Source: Streptomyces djakartensis (GTDB lineage: Bacteria; Actinomycetota; Actinomycetes; Streptomycetales; Streptomycetaceae). From it: a stretch of DNA of 64,000 nt. Made by a program: the position numbers and the translations under genes. The stretch is taken from assembly GCF_014651075.1 (NCBI RefSeq), contig NZ_BMWE01000005.1, forward strand, positions 248,001-312,000. The letters are read 5' to 3'. The stretch's first letter is position 1, and each line of letters opens with the position of its first letter. The notes beneath the pieces are model-generated. The model was given only the letters and a program-made list of their open reading frames with translations. It had not been told where the DNA came from and did not search any database. Shown one piece after another: positions 22,273-31,442 of the stretch.

Positions 22273-22502
22273 GCCGCGCGTGCGGTCAGCGCCGTTCGCG
22301 CGATCGGTACGAGCCGCGTGGTCGGTAAGTTCCGTGCGGCCCGACGATCCGTCATGGCGCCTCCCCCGTGTCCCGGTTCCCCGGCAACCTTACGAGGTGC
22401 CCGCTGGGGCGGCCCAGCGAATAACCGCTACCGAGGGGGCGGGCGGAGGGGATGGCGTTCGTGCCGTGAGGTGATCTCCGTGACGTTCCGCTGGGAGAGT
22501 TC

Positions 22503-22822
22503 ATGATGCACTTCGCCCTGGGCAACACCCCTGAGGAGCCCCTGGCGGCCTTCACCGCACGGGCGGCAGCGGACCCCCGGCGTCGCCGGGCTGCTCCTCA
22601 GCGGCTCCCGCGTCCACGAGGGCATGCCGACCGTCCACTCGGGCCGCCGTCGACGGCTGGCTCGACGCCTACGTCAACCAGGCCTACCGCTCTCCGAAGT
22701 GCCACCGCGACGGCCGCCCCGCCGTGGGTCACCTGGACGCGGCCGAGTCCGTCCCGTACGCCCTGGAGCTGCTCTTCGCCCCGCACCGCCGCGTCCGGCC
22801 GCACAGGCTGCTCCACGCCTGA
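22503..22822 (+). pseudogene. Decayed nucleotidyltransferase gene
   Basis: Coherent protein-like sequence is spread over three frames. Frame 1: MMHFALGNTPEEPLAAFTARAAADP. After a one-base shift at a run of five C (22574-22578), GVAGLLLSGSRVHEGMPTVHS, which resembles the GSxxxG nucleotidyltransferase motif. After a further jump, AAVDGWLDAYVNQAYRS to VPYALELLFAPHRRVRPH and a stop. The middle (including the catalytic acidic residues) appears deleted. I read it as a remnant of a DNA-polymerase-beta-like nucleotidyltransferase; a sequencing error could explain the first shift but not the missing centre. Confidence 0.65.
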
Positions 22823-22938
22823 CGCCGAGGGGTTGCCCCCTGTTTTCCCGAAGCCCCTTGCGTCGTAAGGCTGTTGGCCCCGAACCTGAGCACCGTTCAC
22901 CTTTCCCCCGCTCGCTCCCCCGACCGGAGACACCCCCC

Positions 22939-24273
22939 ATGAAGAGACTGATCGGCACCCTCATGGCCACCGCTCTGGCCGTCACGGGCCTCGCCACCGC
23001 CTCCGCGACGCCCGCCGCAGCGACGCCCGCCGCCGCCACGGACTCCGGCTCCTTCAACGTGCTCACCTACAACGTCGCGGGTCTCCCCGAGGGCCTGAGC
23101 TCCGGCAGTCCGGCGAAGAACACGCCGCTGATCTCCCCGCGCCTCGGGGCGTACGACATCGTCAACGTTCAGGAGGACTTCAACTACCACGCGGCCCTGT
23201 ACGCGGGTGACGACCACGCCCACCGCACCGCGACCAGCGGCGGAGTCCCCTTCGGGGACGGCCTCAACACCCTCTCGGACCACCCCTTCGAGGACTTCCA
23301 GCGGGTGAAGTGGAACAAGTGCACCGGCACCAACTGCCTCACCCCCAAGGGCTTCTCGCTGGCACGGGTACGGCTCGCCGAGGGTGTCTTCGTGGACCTC
23401 TACAACGTGCACACGAACGCGGACTCGACGGACGACGCGCTCGCCGCCCGCCGGGCCAACATCGAGCAGCTCTCCGACTTCATCCAGGCGAACTCCGCGG
23501 GCAACGCCGTGATCGTCATGGGTGACACGAACACGAGGTACACCCGCGCGGGCGACAACATCCGCACGCTTCTGACCGAGAACGGCCTGACCGACGCGTG
23601 GGTCCAGCGGGTGAAGGGCGGGAAGCCCCCGGCCCAGGGCAGTGACCCGCTCGTCTGCACCACCACGGCCCCCGCCCAGGACTGCGAGGTCGTGGACAAG
23701 GTCCTCTACCGGGGCAGCGGGCTGCTGAGCCTGAACGCGACGCGCTACCACAACGACTGGGCGTCCTTCCTGGACCCGGCCGGCAACAACCTCTCCGACC
23801 ACTTCCCGCACACGGTCGACTTCTCGTACACGCTCAACTCCGCCCTGCGGGCGAGCGACTTCTTCGGCGGCCCGCACGGCACGGCCTTCAACGACGCGGA
23901 CGACCTGCCGGCGGCCCCCGCTCCCCGCACCCTCACGCTGCGCGGCGGCGCCCGCCTGGACGCGGTGTCCCTCACCCACGACGGCGGTACGACCCTCACC
24001 CACGGCGGCACGGGCGGCACGGCGGCGTCCCTGACGCTGGCGCCGGGAGAGCACCTGACCTCGGTCAAACTGACGCAGGGCCAGAAGAACGGCCGTACCC
24101 GCCTGTTCTCGGCGGCTTTCACGACCGACGCGGGACGGACCGTGTCCGCCGGTACGGCCACATCCGACGCGAAGACCTTCACGGCCCCCGCCGGCCGGCA
24201 GATCGCCGGGTTCACGGGACGCGCGGGCGACGAGGTCGACAAGCTGGGGGTGATTTACGCGCCGATCCGCTGA
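22939..24273 (+). CDS. Secreted endonuclease/exonuclease/phosphatase-family protein with jacalin-like tail
   Basis: 444 residues. A signal peptide (MKRLIGTLMATALAVTGLATASATPAAA) is followed by an EEP (DNase I/sphingomyelinase-like) domain: FNVLTYNVAGLPEG, VNVQEDFNYH, DLYNVHTNAD, NAVIVMGDTNTRY and NNLSDHFPHTVDF, which supply the Asn, Glu, Asp and catalytic His of this fold. From about residue 330 a beta-rich repeat (LDAVSLTHDGGTTLTHGG, EHLTSVKLTQGQKNGRTRLF) resembles a jacalin-like lectin domain. It may be a secreted phosphodiesterase such as a sphingomyelinase/phospholipase C; the substrate is inferred from fold only. Confidence 0.88.
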   Translation: MKRLIGTLMATALAVTGLATASATPAAATPAAATDSGSFNVLTYNVAGLPEGLSSGSPAKNTPLISPRLGAYDIVNVQEDFNYHAALYAGDDHAHRTATSGGVPFGDGLNTLSDHPFEDFQRVKWNKCTGTNCLTPKGFSLARVRLAEGVFVDLYNVHTNADSTDDALAARRANIEQLSDFIQANSAGNAVIVMGDTNTRYTRAGDNIRTLLTENGLTDAWVQRVKGGKPPAQGSDPLVCTTTAPAQDCEVVDKVLYRGSGLLSLNATRYHNDWASFLDPAGNNLSDHFPHTVDFSYTLNSALRASDFFGGPHGTAFNDADDLPAAPAPRTLTLRGGARLDAVSLTHDGGTTLTHGGTGGTAASLTLAPGEHLTSVKLTQGQKNGRTRLFSAAFTTDAGRTVSAGTATSDAKTFTAPAGRQIAGFTGRAGDEVDKLGVIYAPIR

Positions 24274-24344
24274 GGCCCGTACTAGGCTCTCTTCCTCTCT
24301 GCGCCAACGATCCGGCACTGCTCGAGAGGTAGCCCCCAGCCCCC

Positions 24345-24935
24345 ATGCCCAGAGCCGGCCTCACCCCCGACCGCCTCGTCGCCGCCGCGGCCGACCTCGC
24401 CGACGAGGCCGGCTTCGAGCGCGTCACCCTGTCCGCCCTGGCACGCCGCTTCGGCGTGAAGGACGCGAGTCTCTACTCGCACGTCAGGAACCTGCAGGAC
24501 CTGCGCACCCGCATCGCCCTCCTCGCGGGCGGCGAGATGATCGACAGGATCGCGGCGGCGGTCGAGGGAAGGGAACCCGGCCGGGACACCCTCGGCGCCT
24601 TCGCCGGCGCCTACCGGGCCTACGCCCTGGAACACCCCGGCCGCTACGCCGCGACCCAGATCCCCGTCGACCAGTCCCTCGTCACCGACTCCCCCGCGAT
24701 GCGCCGTACCGCCGACGTCACCTACGGCATGCTCCGCGCCTACGGCCTGGAGGAACCCGACCTCACCGACGCCGTACGTCTGCTGCGCAGCGCCTTCCAC
24801 GGCTACTGCGCCCTGGAGTCGACCGGCGCCTTCGGCGCGCCCCGTGACGTACAGGCGTCCTGGGACAGGGCGATCGACGCCCTGCACGTACTGCTTCTCA
24901 ACTGGCCCGGCGAGGGGACGACAACCGATGTATGA
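24345..24935 (+). CDS. TetR/AcrR-family regulator
   Basis: 196 residues. N-terminal TetR helix-turn-helix: LTPDRLVAAAADLADEAGFERVTLSALARRFGVKDASLYSHVRNLQDL. The C-terminal region contains YALEHPGRYAATQ, a form seen in TetR proteins with a WHG-type ligand domain. It overlaps the downstream phosphotransferase gene by 8 bp, so the two are cotranscribed, and it may control that gene. Confidence 0.9.
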   Translation: MPRAGLTPDRLVAAAADLADEAGFERVTLSALARRFGVKDASLYSHVRNLQDLRTRIALLAGGEMIDRIAAAVEGREPGRDTLGAFAGAYRAYALEHPGRYAATQIPVDQSLVTDSPAMRRTADVTYGMLRAYGLEEPDLTDAVRLLRSAFHGYCALESTGAFGAPRDVQASWDRAIDALHVLLLNWPGEGTTTDV

Positions 24936-25899
24936 CGCAGCCGGCTCCATAGCGGAGACCTACGCTCTCGGCTCCGGCCCCTGGGCGATGACGCCGGTCA
25001 CCCGGGGCGCACTGGGCCAGGTGTGGAAGCTCTCCGGGAACGGGCACGCATGGGCCGTGAAGGAGCTCCTCTTCGGCTGTGACGAGGCACAGGTCGGCCG
25101 CGAGGCCGCGCTGCGGGACGCCGCGGCGGAGCTGGGCATCGCCTCGCCCCGGATCCACACCGACCGGCACGGCGCGCACGTTTGCCGTCCCGGCTCCTCG
25201 GGCGGGTCGTACGTGAAGCTGTACGACTGGGTCGACGGCACCCCGGCGGACGCCTCCGACCTGGACGTTCTGGACTGGTTCGGCCGGACCATGGCGCTGC
25301 TCCACCAGGCCGGTGACGGCACCGTCGAGACGCCGGGCGACTGGTACGAGCGGTGCCCTGACGACACCGACTGGGAGGAGGTGCTCAAGAAGGTGCGGGA
25401 CGCCGGCCTGCCGTGGGCGGAGGAGCTCGGCCGCTTCGTCGCCACGTCCGCGCCGCAGCTGGCTCACTGGGTGACACCCTCGGCCCCGGACGGCCTCGTG
25501 ACCTCGCACCTCGATCTTCAGCCCCAGAACGTCCTGGTCGGCCCGGACGGTCCGGTCCTCCTCGACTGGGACAACGCCGGGCCGGTCTCGGCGGAACGAG
25601 AGTTCGCGCGGGCCTTGTTCGTCTGGTCGGGCGGCAATGAGGTGAACACCGAGGCCGCCCGGCGCCTGGCCAGGGCCTACCGCGACGCTGGAGGCCGGGC
25701 CGTCGTCACGGGCCCGGAGTCGTTCTCGATGCTCTTCGCCACGGAGCTGAACTACATCCACGTACAGGCCGAGACCGCCGTCGATCCATCCGTGACCGCC
25801 GCACAACGCGAGTTCGCGGGCAGGCAGGCCGTCACCTGGCTGCGCGGAGCGCCCGGCCCGGCCGCCGTCTCGCTGCTGGTCGCCGCGCTCGGTACTTAG
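24928..25899 (+). CDS. Aminoglycoside phosphotransferase (APH)-family kinase
   Basis: 323 residues of protein-kinase-like APH fold: the N-lobe lysine in WAVKELLFG, the catalytic loop VTSHLDLQPQNVLV (Asp and Asn) and the DFG-equivalent PVLLDWDNAGPV. The His normally before the catalytic Asp is present as SHLD. It starts within the end of the TetR gene. The substrate could be a small amine/sugar or an antibiotic; nothing in the context decides. Confidence 0.85.
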   Translation: MYDAAGSIAETYALGSGPWAMTPVTRGALGQVWKLSGNGHAWAVKELLFGCDEAQVGREAALRDAAAELGIASPRIHTDRHGAHVCRPGSSGGSYVKLYDWVDGTPADASDLDVLDWFGRTMALLHQAGDGTVETPGDWYERCPDDTDWEEVLKKVRDAGLPWAEELGRFVATSAPQLAHWVTPSAPDGLVTSHLDLQPQNVLVGPDGPVLLDWDNAGPVSAEREFARALFVWSGGNEVNTEAARRLARAYRDAGGRAVVTGPESFSMLFATELNYIHVQAETAVDPSVTAAQREFAGRQAVTWLRGAPGPAAVSLLVAALGT

Positions 25900-26687
25900 G
25901 GGTGTTTCGTCAGCCCGGCCACGTCGTCGTACGACGGTGTCACGCCCTGGGGTGTCCGCCCGGCCCGGACATCCGCCACCGCCTCCAGGGCCGCGCCCAG
26001 TGCCCGCCGGTACAGCAGGGAGCCGAGGCTGATGCGGCGTGCACCGGCGTCGGCGAGGTGGGCGACGGTCGGGCCGCCGGGCGAGTAGAGGACGTTGAGG
26101 GGGACGTCCAGGTGGCGCACCAGGGTGGCGATCCGGCGCAGGTCGGTGAGGCCGGGGACGAACACGCCGTCGGCGCCCGCCTGTCGGTAGGCGTCGAGGC
26201 GCGCCAGGGTGCCGTCGCCGTCGCTCCTCCAGTGGGTGTCGGTGCGGGCGTTGACGAAGAGCCCGGGTGCGGCCTGTTTGACCGCCGCGATCTTCGCCGC
26301 GTGCCGGTCGACAGGCCCCAGGCCGTCCTCCAGGTTGATGCCGACCGCGCCGGCGGCGTGCAGCTCCCGGGAGAACTCGGCCACCTCGTCAGGGTCGTCA
26401 CCGAAGCCGCCCTCCGCGTCGACCGACAGCAGGAAGGCCTCGGACCCCAAGGCGACGGCCAGCCGCAGCGTTTCCTCCCGGGTCGCCGCCCCGCCATCGG
26501 GCAGGCCCGCGGCCGCGGCGACACCGAGACTCGTCGTCCCGATCGCCTGGAACCCCTGCCCGGCGAGGAATCGGGCCGACGCGTGGTCCCAGGCGTTGGG
26601 CAGCAGGAGGGGCTCCTCGGCGTGATGAAGAGCGGCGAAGGCGCTCACGGCCTCCGCGGGCGGCGTCTGCTTCGGGTGTGCGGTCAT
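25896..26687 (-). CDS. Isocitrate lyase/PEP mutase superfamily protein
   Basis: 263 residues of the TIM-barrel ICL/PEPM family: LLLPNAWDHASARFLAGQGFQAIGTTSLG, the magnesium-binding loop SVDAEGGFGDDP, GINLEDGL, and the C-terminal RRISLGSLLYRRALGA. Relatives cleave C-C or P-C bonds of oxo acids; many Streptomyces members have no assigned substrate. Its stop overlaps the convergent APH gene end by 4 bp. Confidence 0.9.
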   Translation of the reverse strand: MTAHPKQTPPAEAVSAFAALHHAEEPLLLPNAWDHASARFLAGQGFQAIGTTSLGVAAAAGLPDGGAATREETLRLAVALGSEAFLLSVDAEGGFGDDPDEVAEFSRELHAAGAVGINLEDGLGPVDRHAAKIAAVKQAAPGLFVNARTDTHWRSDGDGTLARLDAYRQAGADGVFVPGLTDLRRIATLVRHLDVPLNVLYSPGGPTVAHLADAGARRISLGSLLYRRALGAALEAVADVRAGRTPQGVTPSYDDVAGLTKHP

Positions 26688-26740
26688 GACACCACGCTAG
26701 GCGCGGGTCACTTCGGCGCGGACCGAAGTACGGTGCGGCC

Positions 26741-28423
26741 TCAGGTGACCTCCACGGCCTGGGCCCCCAGCCGGACCAGCAGCGTCTCACCGTCGCTCCA
26801 GCGGACCTCCACTGCGCCGTGCTCGTCCGCCCGTACGGAAACCAGCTCCGCCAGCGGAACGGGATCCGCGTCCGCCGTCAGCCGGGCCAGGGCGACGAAG
26901 AGGGTGGCGTCCTCGCCGGTGACACCGGTGAGCGCGTCGTCCAGGCCGAACACGGGCAGGAGTTCGGCCTGGACACCCTCCGTGGCCGGCCATCCGGTCA
27001 CCCGCACCGGCGTACCCGGGGCGGCCCCCGCGACCAGATGCGCCCGGACCTCGGCCGCCCCGCGTGCCAGCACCACGCTCGTCACCCGCGCTCCCCCACC
27101 CGCCGTGTGCCGCGAGGCCACCCAGCCGTCGCCTGCGCCCAGCGGTTCGATGTCCGTACGGCTGGGATCGTCGCCGACCAGGACGCTGTTGTCGTACGAC
27201 GGGGACGGTGCCGTCACGGTCGAGTAGGCCAGGCGCGTGTAGTACGGGTCGTAGCGGACGTCCTCGCTGCCGTGGTTGTGCAGGCGGACCACGCCGTCGG
27301 AACGGGTGGACTGGAGCAGCCAGTTGGGCGGGCCGACGGGGGTGACGGCGTCCGTGCGCTCGGCCGGGCCGGGCCGCTCCCGCGCCGTCCACACCTCGTG
27401 GTCGGCCGGCAGGAGCAGACCGAGGAAGCCTTTGCTCGCCCAGTACGGGGAGGCCGGGCCCGAGTAGCCCTGGAGGACGGACTCGTCGGGCCCGTGCCAG
27501 CCCCGGGTGAGCAGTCCCCGGTCGTCCACAGCGCCCCGGTCCAGGAAGTAGCTCAGGGCTCCGGAGGCGAGGCGCCGGGTCTCGCCCGGCGTCAGGGGGG
27601 TACGGCCGGTCAGCGCGCCCAGCCACAGTGGGGCCGTCGTCGCGAAGCGGTAGGTGAGGGAGCGCCCCTGGTGCATGGGCGCGCCGTCGCCGCCGAACAG
27701 GCGGGCGTAGTCGGAGAGGTGACGCGACAGGCGGTCGCCGTACAACTCCAGCAACCGCTCGTCCCGCTCCAGCCAGGCGTGCAGCACGGGATACAGGTGC
27801 ATCGCCCAGCCGTTGTAGTAGTCGAACTTGCGGCCGTCGCCGTCGGTGTACCAGCCGTCGCCCGCGTACCACTGCTCGATGCGCTCCAGGCCCCGGTCGA
27901 TCGCTGTGCGGGACGCGTCCGGCTCGTGGCCGATCTCGGCGAGGAAGCCGCCCACCGTGACCGGGAACAACTCCCAGTTGCACGGCCAGGGTTCGGCGGT
28001 GAGGGCGTCACCGAGCCAGGCGGCCGCCCGCTGGCGCACACCGTCGTCCAGCCGGTCCCAGAGCTGGTCCCTGGTCAGGCGCAGGGCCAAGGCGATCGAC
28101 GCCGCCTCCACCAGCGGCTGGCTGCGGTCCTCGATGCGGGGCCAGATGCCGGAGACCCCGGCGGCGAGGCCGTCGGCATAGCGTTCCAGGGCCTTCTCGT
28201 CGCGGCGGAAGGCGGCCAGCAGCAGGGTGCGGGCGTAGCCCTCCAGTCCGTCGGAGAGGCGGCCCGACCAGCTGGTGCGTTCGCCGGGCAGGTGGTACAG
28301 CGCGCGGTCCGGGCTCGCGTACGGCTCGACCGCGGCGAGCAGGGCGTCGGCCGCCACCTCCCAGTGGGCGCGGGTGAAGCCGGTGAACGGGGACGTCGTA
28401 CGGTCGGCGGGAGGCAGCTGCAT
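26741..28423 (-). CDS. DUF2264 protein
   Basis: 560 residues matching the DUF2264 family, an (alpha/alpha)-barrel-like N-terminal part followed by a beta-sandwich. Recognisable segments are WLGDALTAEPWPCNWELFPV, YAGDGWYTDGDGRKFDYYNGWAMHLYP, QGRSLTYRFATTAPLWLGAL and GYSGPASPYWASKGFLGLLLP. The family has no well-settled activity but commonly sits with pectin/rhamnogalacturonan degradation genes, as here next to a GDSL esterase and PL4 lyase. No signal peptide, so it would act on imported oligosaccharides. Confidence 0.85.
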   Translation of the reverse strand: MQLPPADRTTSPFTGFTRAHWEVAADALLAAVEPYASPDRALYHLPGERTSWSGRLSDGLEGYARTLLLAAFRRDEKALERYADGLAAGVSGIWPRIEDRSQPLVEAASIALALRLTRDQLWDRLDDGVRQRAAAWLGDALTAEPWPCNWELFPVTVGGFLAEIGHEPDASRTAIDRGLERIEQWYAGDGWYTDGDGRKFDYYNGWAMHLYPVLHAWLERDERLLELYGDRLSRHLSDYARLFGGDGAPMHQGRSLTYRFATTAPLWLGALTGRTPLTPGETRRLASGALSYFLDRGAVDDRGLLTRGWHGPDESVLQGYSGPASPYWASKGFLGLLLPADHEVWTARERPGPAERTDAVTPVGPPNWLLQSTRSDGVVRLHNHGSEDVRYDPYYTRLAYSTVTAPSPSYDNSVLVGDDPSRTDIEPLGAGDGWVASRHTAGGGARVTSVVLARGAAEVRAHLVAGAAPGTPVRVTGWPATEGVQAELLPVFGLDDALTGVTGEDATLFVALARLTADADPVPLAELVSVRADEHGAVEVRWSDGETLLVRLGAQAVEVT

Positions 28424-28500
28424 CGGTTCTCTCTCGTGCTGACGGGCTTGTGCTCACACGCTCGTGTTCAAAGGCGCCGGGGATCTGGCAACAGCTGGAA

Positions 28501-28536
28501 CCTGGGGCGCCCCGGTTCCGGTCGGGGCGCCCCAGG
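28501..28536 (-). terminator. Rho-independent-type hairpin after the GDSL esterase gene
   Basis: A perfect 14-bp inverted repeat, CCTGGGGCGCCCCG and CGGGGCGCCCCAGG, with an 8-nt loop, starts 4 bp past the esterase stop. Very stable, no T-run. Confidence 0.75.
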
Positions 28537-28539
28537 GGT

Positions 28540-29574
28540 TCATTCCACCCGCACCTTGCCCTTCGGCAATAGATGCCGGGTGACGAGTTCGTCGCGGACC
28601 AGGCCCGCGTAGAGCGTGGCGCCGCGCACGGAGGTGTGCGTGTTGTCCCGCGCCTCGTTGTAGAGGTACACCGCCTTCGAGCCTTCCACCCCCAGCGACT
28701 CGACGAGTTCCTTCGTCTTCGCCGTCAGGTCGATCAGCGGGACGCCCCGCGCGGCTGCGACGGCGCGCGTGACCGCCGGGTGGTCGACGCCCAGCCCGTT
28801 GACCAGGAGCGCGGTTCCGTTGTTCAGCGTGCCGTCGGGGTTGAACCAGCGCCGCACGATGGGAGTGACAAGGACCGGCTGTCCGCCCCGCTCCCGGACT
28901 CCCGCCACCAGGGTCTCGAGGTTGGCCCGGTAGGTGGCCTCGTCCGTCGTCTTGTCGTTGTGGGCGAGCTGGACGAGGACCAGGTCGCCGGGGCGGATCT
29001 GGGGCCGCACGGTGGCCCAGAGCCTCGGGTTCCCCAGATACGAGACCGTACTCTCCCCGGAATCGGCGTAGTTGGCGACGGAGACGCCCCTGTCGAGGTA
29101 CTGGGGCAGTTGCTGGCCCCAGCCGGAATAGGGGTCGCCGGGCTGGTCGCAGACGGTGGAGTCCCCGACCAGGAGGATCTGTCGCGGGTGCCGGGCCGGG
29201 GTGACCCTGAGACCGGCGAGCGCGGGGGCGGTGCCGCCGACGCGCAGGTCGAGGCCGGGGGCTCCGTCGGGGCCGGTGGGCTCGCCCTCGGGAGTGCGGA
29301 CGTTCACGGTGAAGCTGCGGGTGACGCGCTCGCCCGCCGGTACGGCCGTCTCGGGGAGCAGGGAGCGGCGGGTCTCCCCGCTGACGCTCGTACTGGAGGC
29401 GGCGTTTCCGCCGAGGGTGACCCGCACGTCGTAGGTGCCCGGCGGGACGTCGAAGTGGCAGGTGCCGTCGGTGCAGTGCGCCAGGCCCGAGTCCGGGTGA
29501 GCCTGGGCCGGTACGGACGACAACCCGGTGCCCAGGGTCATCGCCGCCACGACGGCGATGCTGAAACGTCTCAC
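28540..29574 (-). CDS. Secreted rhamnogalacturonan acetylesterase (GDSL/SGNH)
   Basis: 344 residues. Signal peptide MRRFSIAVVAAMTLGTGLSSVPAQA, an N-terminal beta-domain (GTCHFDVPPGTYDVRVTLGGNA) and a C-terminal SGNH hydrolase. Block I is LLVGDSTVCDQPGDPYSGWGQ (Ser nucleophile in GDST), block III LVQLAHNDKT, block V YNEARDNTHTSVRGA with the catalytic His. This is the CE12-like form that deacetylates rhamnogalacturonan. The GTG at 29574 has GGGAGGAG six bases upstream. It is divergent from the rhamnogalacturonan lyase; two LacI-type palindromes lie between them. Confidence 0.93.
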   Translation of the reverse strand: MRRFSIAVVAAMTLGTGLSSVPAQAHPDSGLAHCTDGTCHFDVPPGTYDVRVTLGGNAASSTSVSGETRRSLLPETAVPAGERVTRSFTVNVRTPEGEPTGPDGAPGLDLRVGGTAPALAGLRVTPARHPRQILLVGDSTVCDQPGDPYSGWGQQLPQYLDRGVSVANYADSGESTVSYLGNPRLWATVRPQIRPGDLVLVQLAHNDKTTDEATYRANLETLVAGVRERGGQPVLVTPIVRRWFNPDGTLNNGTALLVNGLGVDHPAVTRAVAAARGVPLIDLTAKTKELVESLGVEGSKAVYLYNEARDNTHTSVRGATLYAGLVRDELVTRHLLPKGKVRVE

Positions 29575-29627
29575 TCGCGGCTCCTCCCAGCGGACGACAA
29601 GACCTGGAGGTGGACCGTACCGCTCCC

Positions 29628-29641
29628 AACAAGCGCTTTCT
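29628..29641. promoter_or_regulatory. LacI-type operator candidate in the divergent pectin promoter
   Basis: AACAAGCGCTTTCT matches AGAAAGCGCTTTCT at 12 of 14 positions, 54 bp upstream of the esterase start. Confidence 0.5.
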
Positions 29642-29684
29642 AGACTTCGAGCGGCTTTGCCGAGATCTCCAGCCAGATGCGAGT

Positions 29685-29696
29685 GAAAGCCCTTTC
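29685..29696. promoter_or_regulatory. Second LacI-type half-matching palindrome, pectin promoter
   Basis: GAAAGCCCTTTC differs from the perfect palindrome GAAAGCGCTTTC at one position and lies 56 bp (centre to centre) from the site at 29628, upstream of the lyase start. Confidence 0.45.
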
Positions 29697-29768
29697 GCGA
29701 AATCGATTCAACTGTCACTCTCGCTCCCACCCGCAGTTCCCCCACGCTCCCGGAGGAGGCACCCCCAC

Positions 29769-31430
29769 ATGTCCGGATCCGCGAACAGACCGGTCGGCCG
29801 CCGCACCTTCGTCCTCGGCGCCACCGCCGCCGCGGGCACCGCCCTCACCGGCACGGCACACGCCGCGGGCTTCGGCTGGACCGACGACGGCTCGAATTAC
29901 GTCGTCGACACCGGCGCCCAACTGGTCTTCAGGGTCAGCAAGTCCACCGGCGACCTGACCTCCCTGGTCTACCGGGGCACGGAATACCAGGGCTACGGAG
30001 GCAAGAACTCGCACATCGAGTCCGGCCTCGGCGCCTCCACCGTCGGCATCAGGCAGTCCGGTTCGACGATCCTCGTCTCCGTCGCGCACGGCACGCTCAA
30101 GCACTACTACGCCGCCCGCAGCGGCGAGAACAACGTCTACTTGTGGACCGACAAGGCCGACGCGTCCGTCTCGGCGACCCGGTACATCGTGCGCGTGAAG
30201 AAGGGCGCCTTCCTCAACGACGAGCCCGACTCGTACACCTACGCGCCGACCGCCATCGAGGCCTCGGACGTGTTCCGGAAGCCCGACGGGCAGACCCGCT
30301 CCAAGCACTACTCCCGGCGGCGCGTCATGGACTACGACTACATCGGCTGGTCCGCCGGGGGCGTCGGCCTCTGGGTCGTGCGCAGCAACCACGAGAAGGC
30401 CTCCGGCGGCCCCTTCTACCGTTCCCTGCTGCGGCACCAGAGCGCGGACGGCGGCGGACTGTACGAGATCCTCTACTACGGTCAGAACCAGACGGAGGCA
30501 CAGCGCTTTGGCCTGCAGGGCCCGTACGTCATCGCCTTCACGGACGGCGGCGCGCCTTCCCCGGCGCTGTACCCGGGCACGCTGACCACGCCGTGGGCCG
30601 ACTCGCTCGGCATCCCGGGGTACGTGCCGGCGAGGGGGCGGGGCAGGGTGGCGGGCGTCGGGATCTCCGGCCGGAACACCGCGTATCCGTACACGGTCGG
30701 GCTGGCCAACCCGTCGGCGCAGTACTGGGCTTCGGCGCGGGCCTCGGACGGCTGGTTCTCCATCACGGGTGTGCTGCCGGGGACGTACACGCTGACCGTC
30801 TTCAAGGGCGAACTGGCCGTGTACACCACGTCGGTGAGCGTGTCGGCGGGCGGGACGACCACCCTGAACACGATCGCCGTCCCGGCCTCCAACGACCCGT
30901 CCAACGCGAGCGCGATCTGGCGGATCGGGGACTGGAACGGCACGCCGGCCGGATTCAAGAACGCGGAGCTGATGACGTACGCGCATCCGTCCGACACGCG
31001 GGCCGCGCCCTGGACCGGGAACGTGGTGATCGGCGACGGGCAGACCGCGGCCTTCCCCTGCTACCTCTGGAAGGACGTCAACAGCGGGATCCTGGTCTAC
31101 TTCAAGCTGACGGCGGCCCAGGCGGCCGCCGCGCACACCCTGCGCATCGGAGTGACGACCGCGTACGCGAACGGCCGCCCCCGGGTCACCGTCAACGACA
31201 CCTGGACCTCGGCCATCCCCTCCCCTCCCACCCAGCCGAACACCCGGTCGCTGACCAACGGCTCGTACCGGGGCAACAACCACACCTTCACGTACAGCGT
31301 CCCGGCGTCCGCCTGGAAGACGGACGCCGGTCAGTACAACGTGCTCAGGATCGACGTGGTGAGCGGGTCGGGGGCAACCGGTTTCCTCAGCGCCGGAACC
31401 GCGATCGACGCGATCGACCTCCTGGCCTGA
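29769..31430 (+). CDS. Secreted rhamnogalacturonan lyase (PL4-type)
   Basis: 553 residues. Twin-arginine signal RRTFVLGATAAAGTALTGTAHA. The rest has the three-domain PL4 layout: a beta-super-sandwich (FGWTDDGSNYVVDTGAQLVFRVSKSTGDL, GTEYQGYGGKNSHIESGLG), a middle fibronectin-like domain (GWFSITGVLPGTYTLTVFKGELAV) and a C-terminal carbohydrate-binding beta-sandwich (AIWRIGDWNGTPAGFKNAE). It cleaves rhamnogalacturonan-I by beta-elimination outside the cell. The ATG at 29769 is the start that places the Tat signal at the N-terminus. Confidence 0.92.
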   Translation: MSGSANRPVGRRTFVLGATAAAGTALTGTAHAAGFGWTDDGSNYVVDTGAQLVFRVSKSTGDLTSLVYRGTEYQGYGGKNSHIESGLGASTVGIRQSGSTILVSVAHGTLKHYYAARSGENNVYLWTDKADASVSATRYIVRVKKGAFLNDEPDSYTYAPTAIEASDVFRKPDGQTRSKHYSRRRVMDYDYIGWSAGGVGLWVVRSNHEKASGGPFYRSLLRHQSADGGGLYEILYYGQNQTEAQRFGLQGPYVIAFTDGGAPSPALYPGTLTTPWADSLGIPGYVPARGRGRVAGVGISGRNTAYPYTVGLANPSAQYWASARASDGWFSITGVLPGTYTLTVFKGELAVYTTSVSVSAGGTTTLNTIAVPASNDPSNASAIWRIGDWNGTPAGFKNAELMTYAHPSDTRAAPWTGNVVIGDGQTAAFPCYLWKDVNSGILVYFKLTAAQAAAAHTLRIGVTTAYANGRPRVTVNDTWTSAIPSPPTQPNTRSLTNGSYRGNNHTFTYSVPASAWKTDAGQYNVLRIDVVSGSGATGFLSAGTAIDAIDLLA

Positions 31431-31442
31431 GGGGTCCCTGAG

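Noticed and set aside
22503..22868. 121-residue open frame as an intact gene
   Set aside because: After residue ~25 it turns into Arg/Pro/Thr-rich shadow sequence; the meaningful text continues in other frames, so it is a pseudogene.
22897..24318. 473-residue minus-strand frame
   Set aside because: Shadow of the secreted EEP-family gene.
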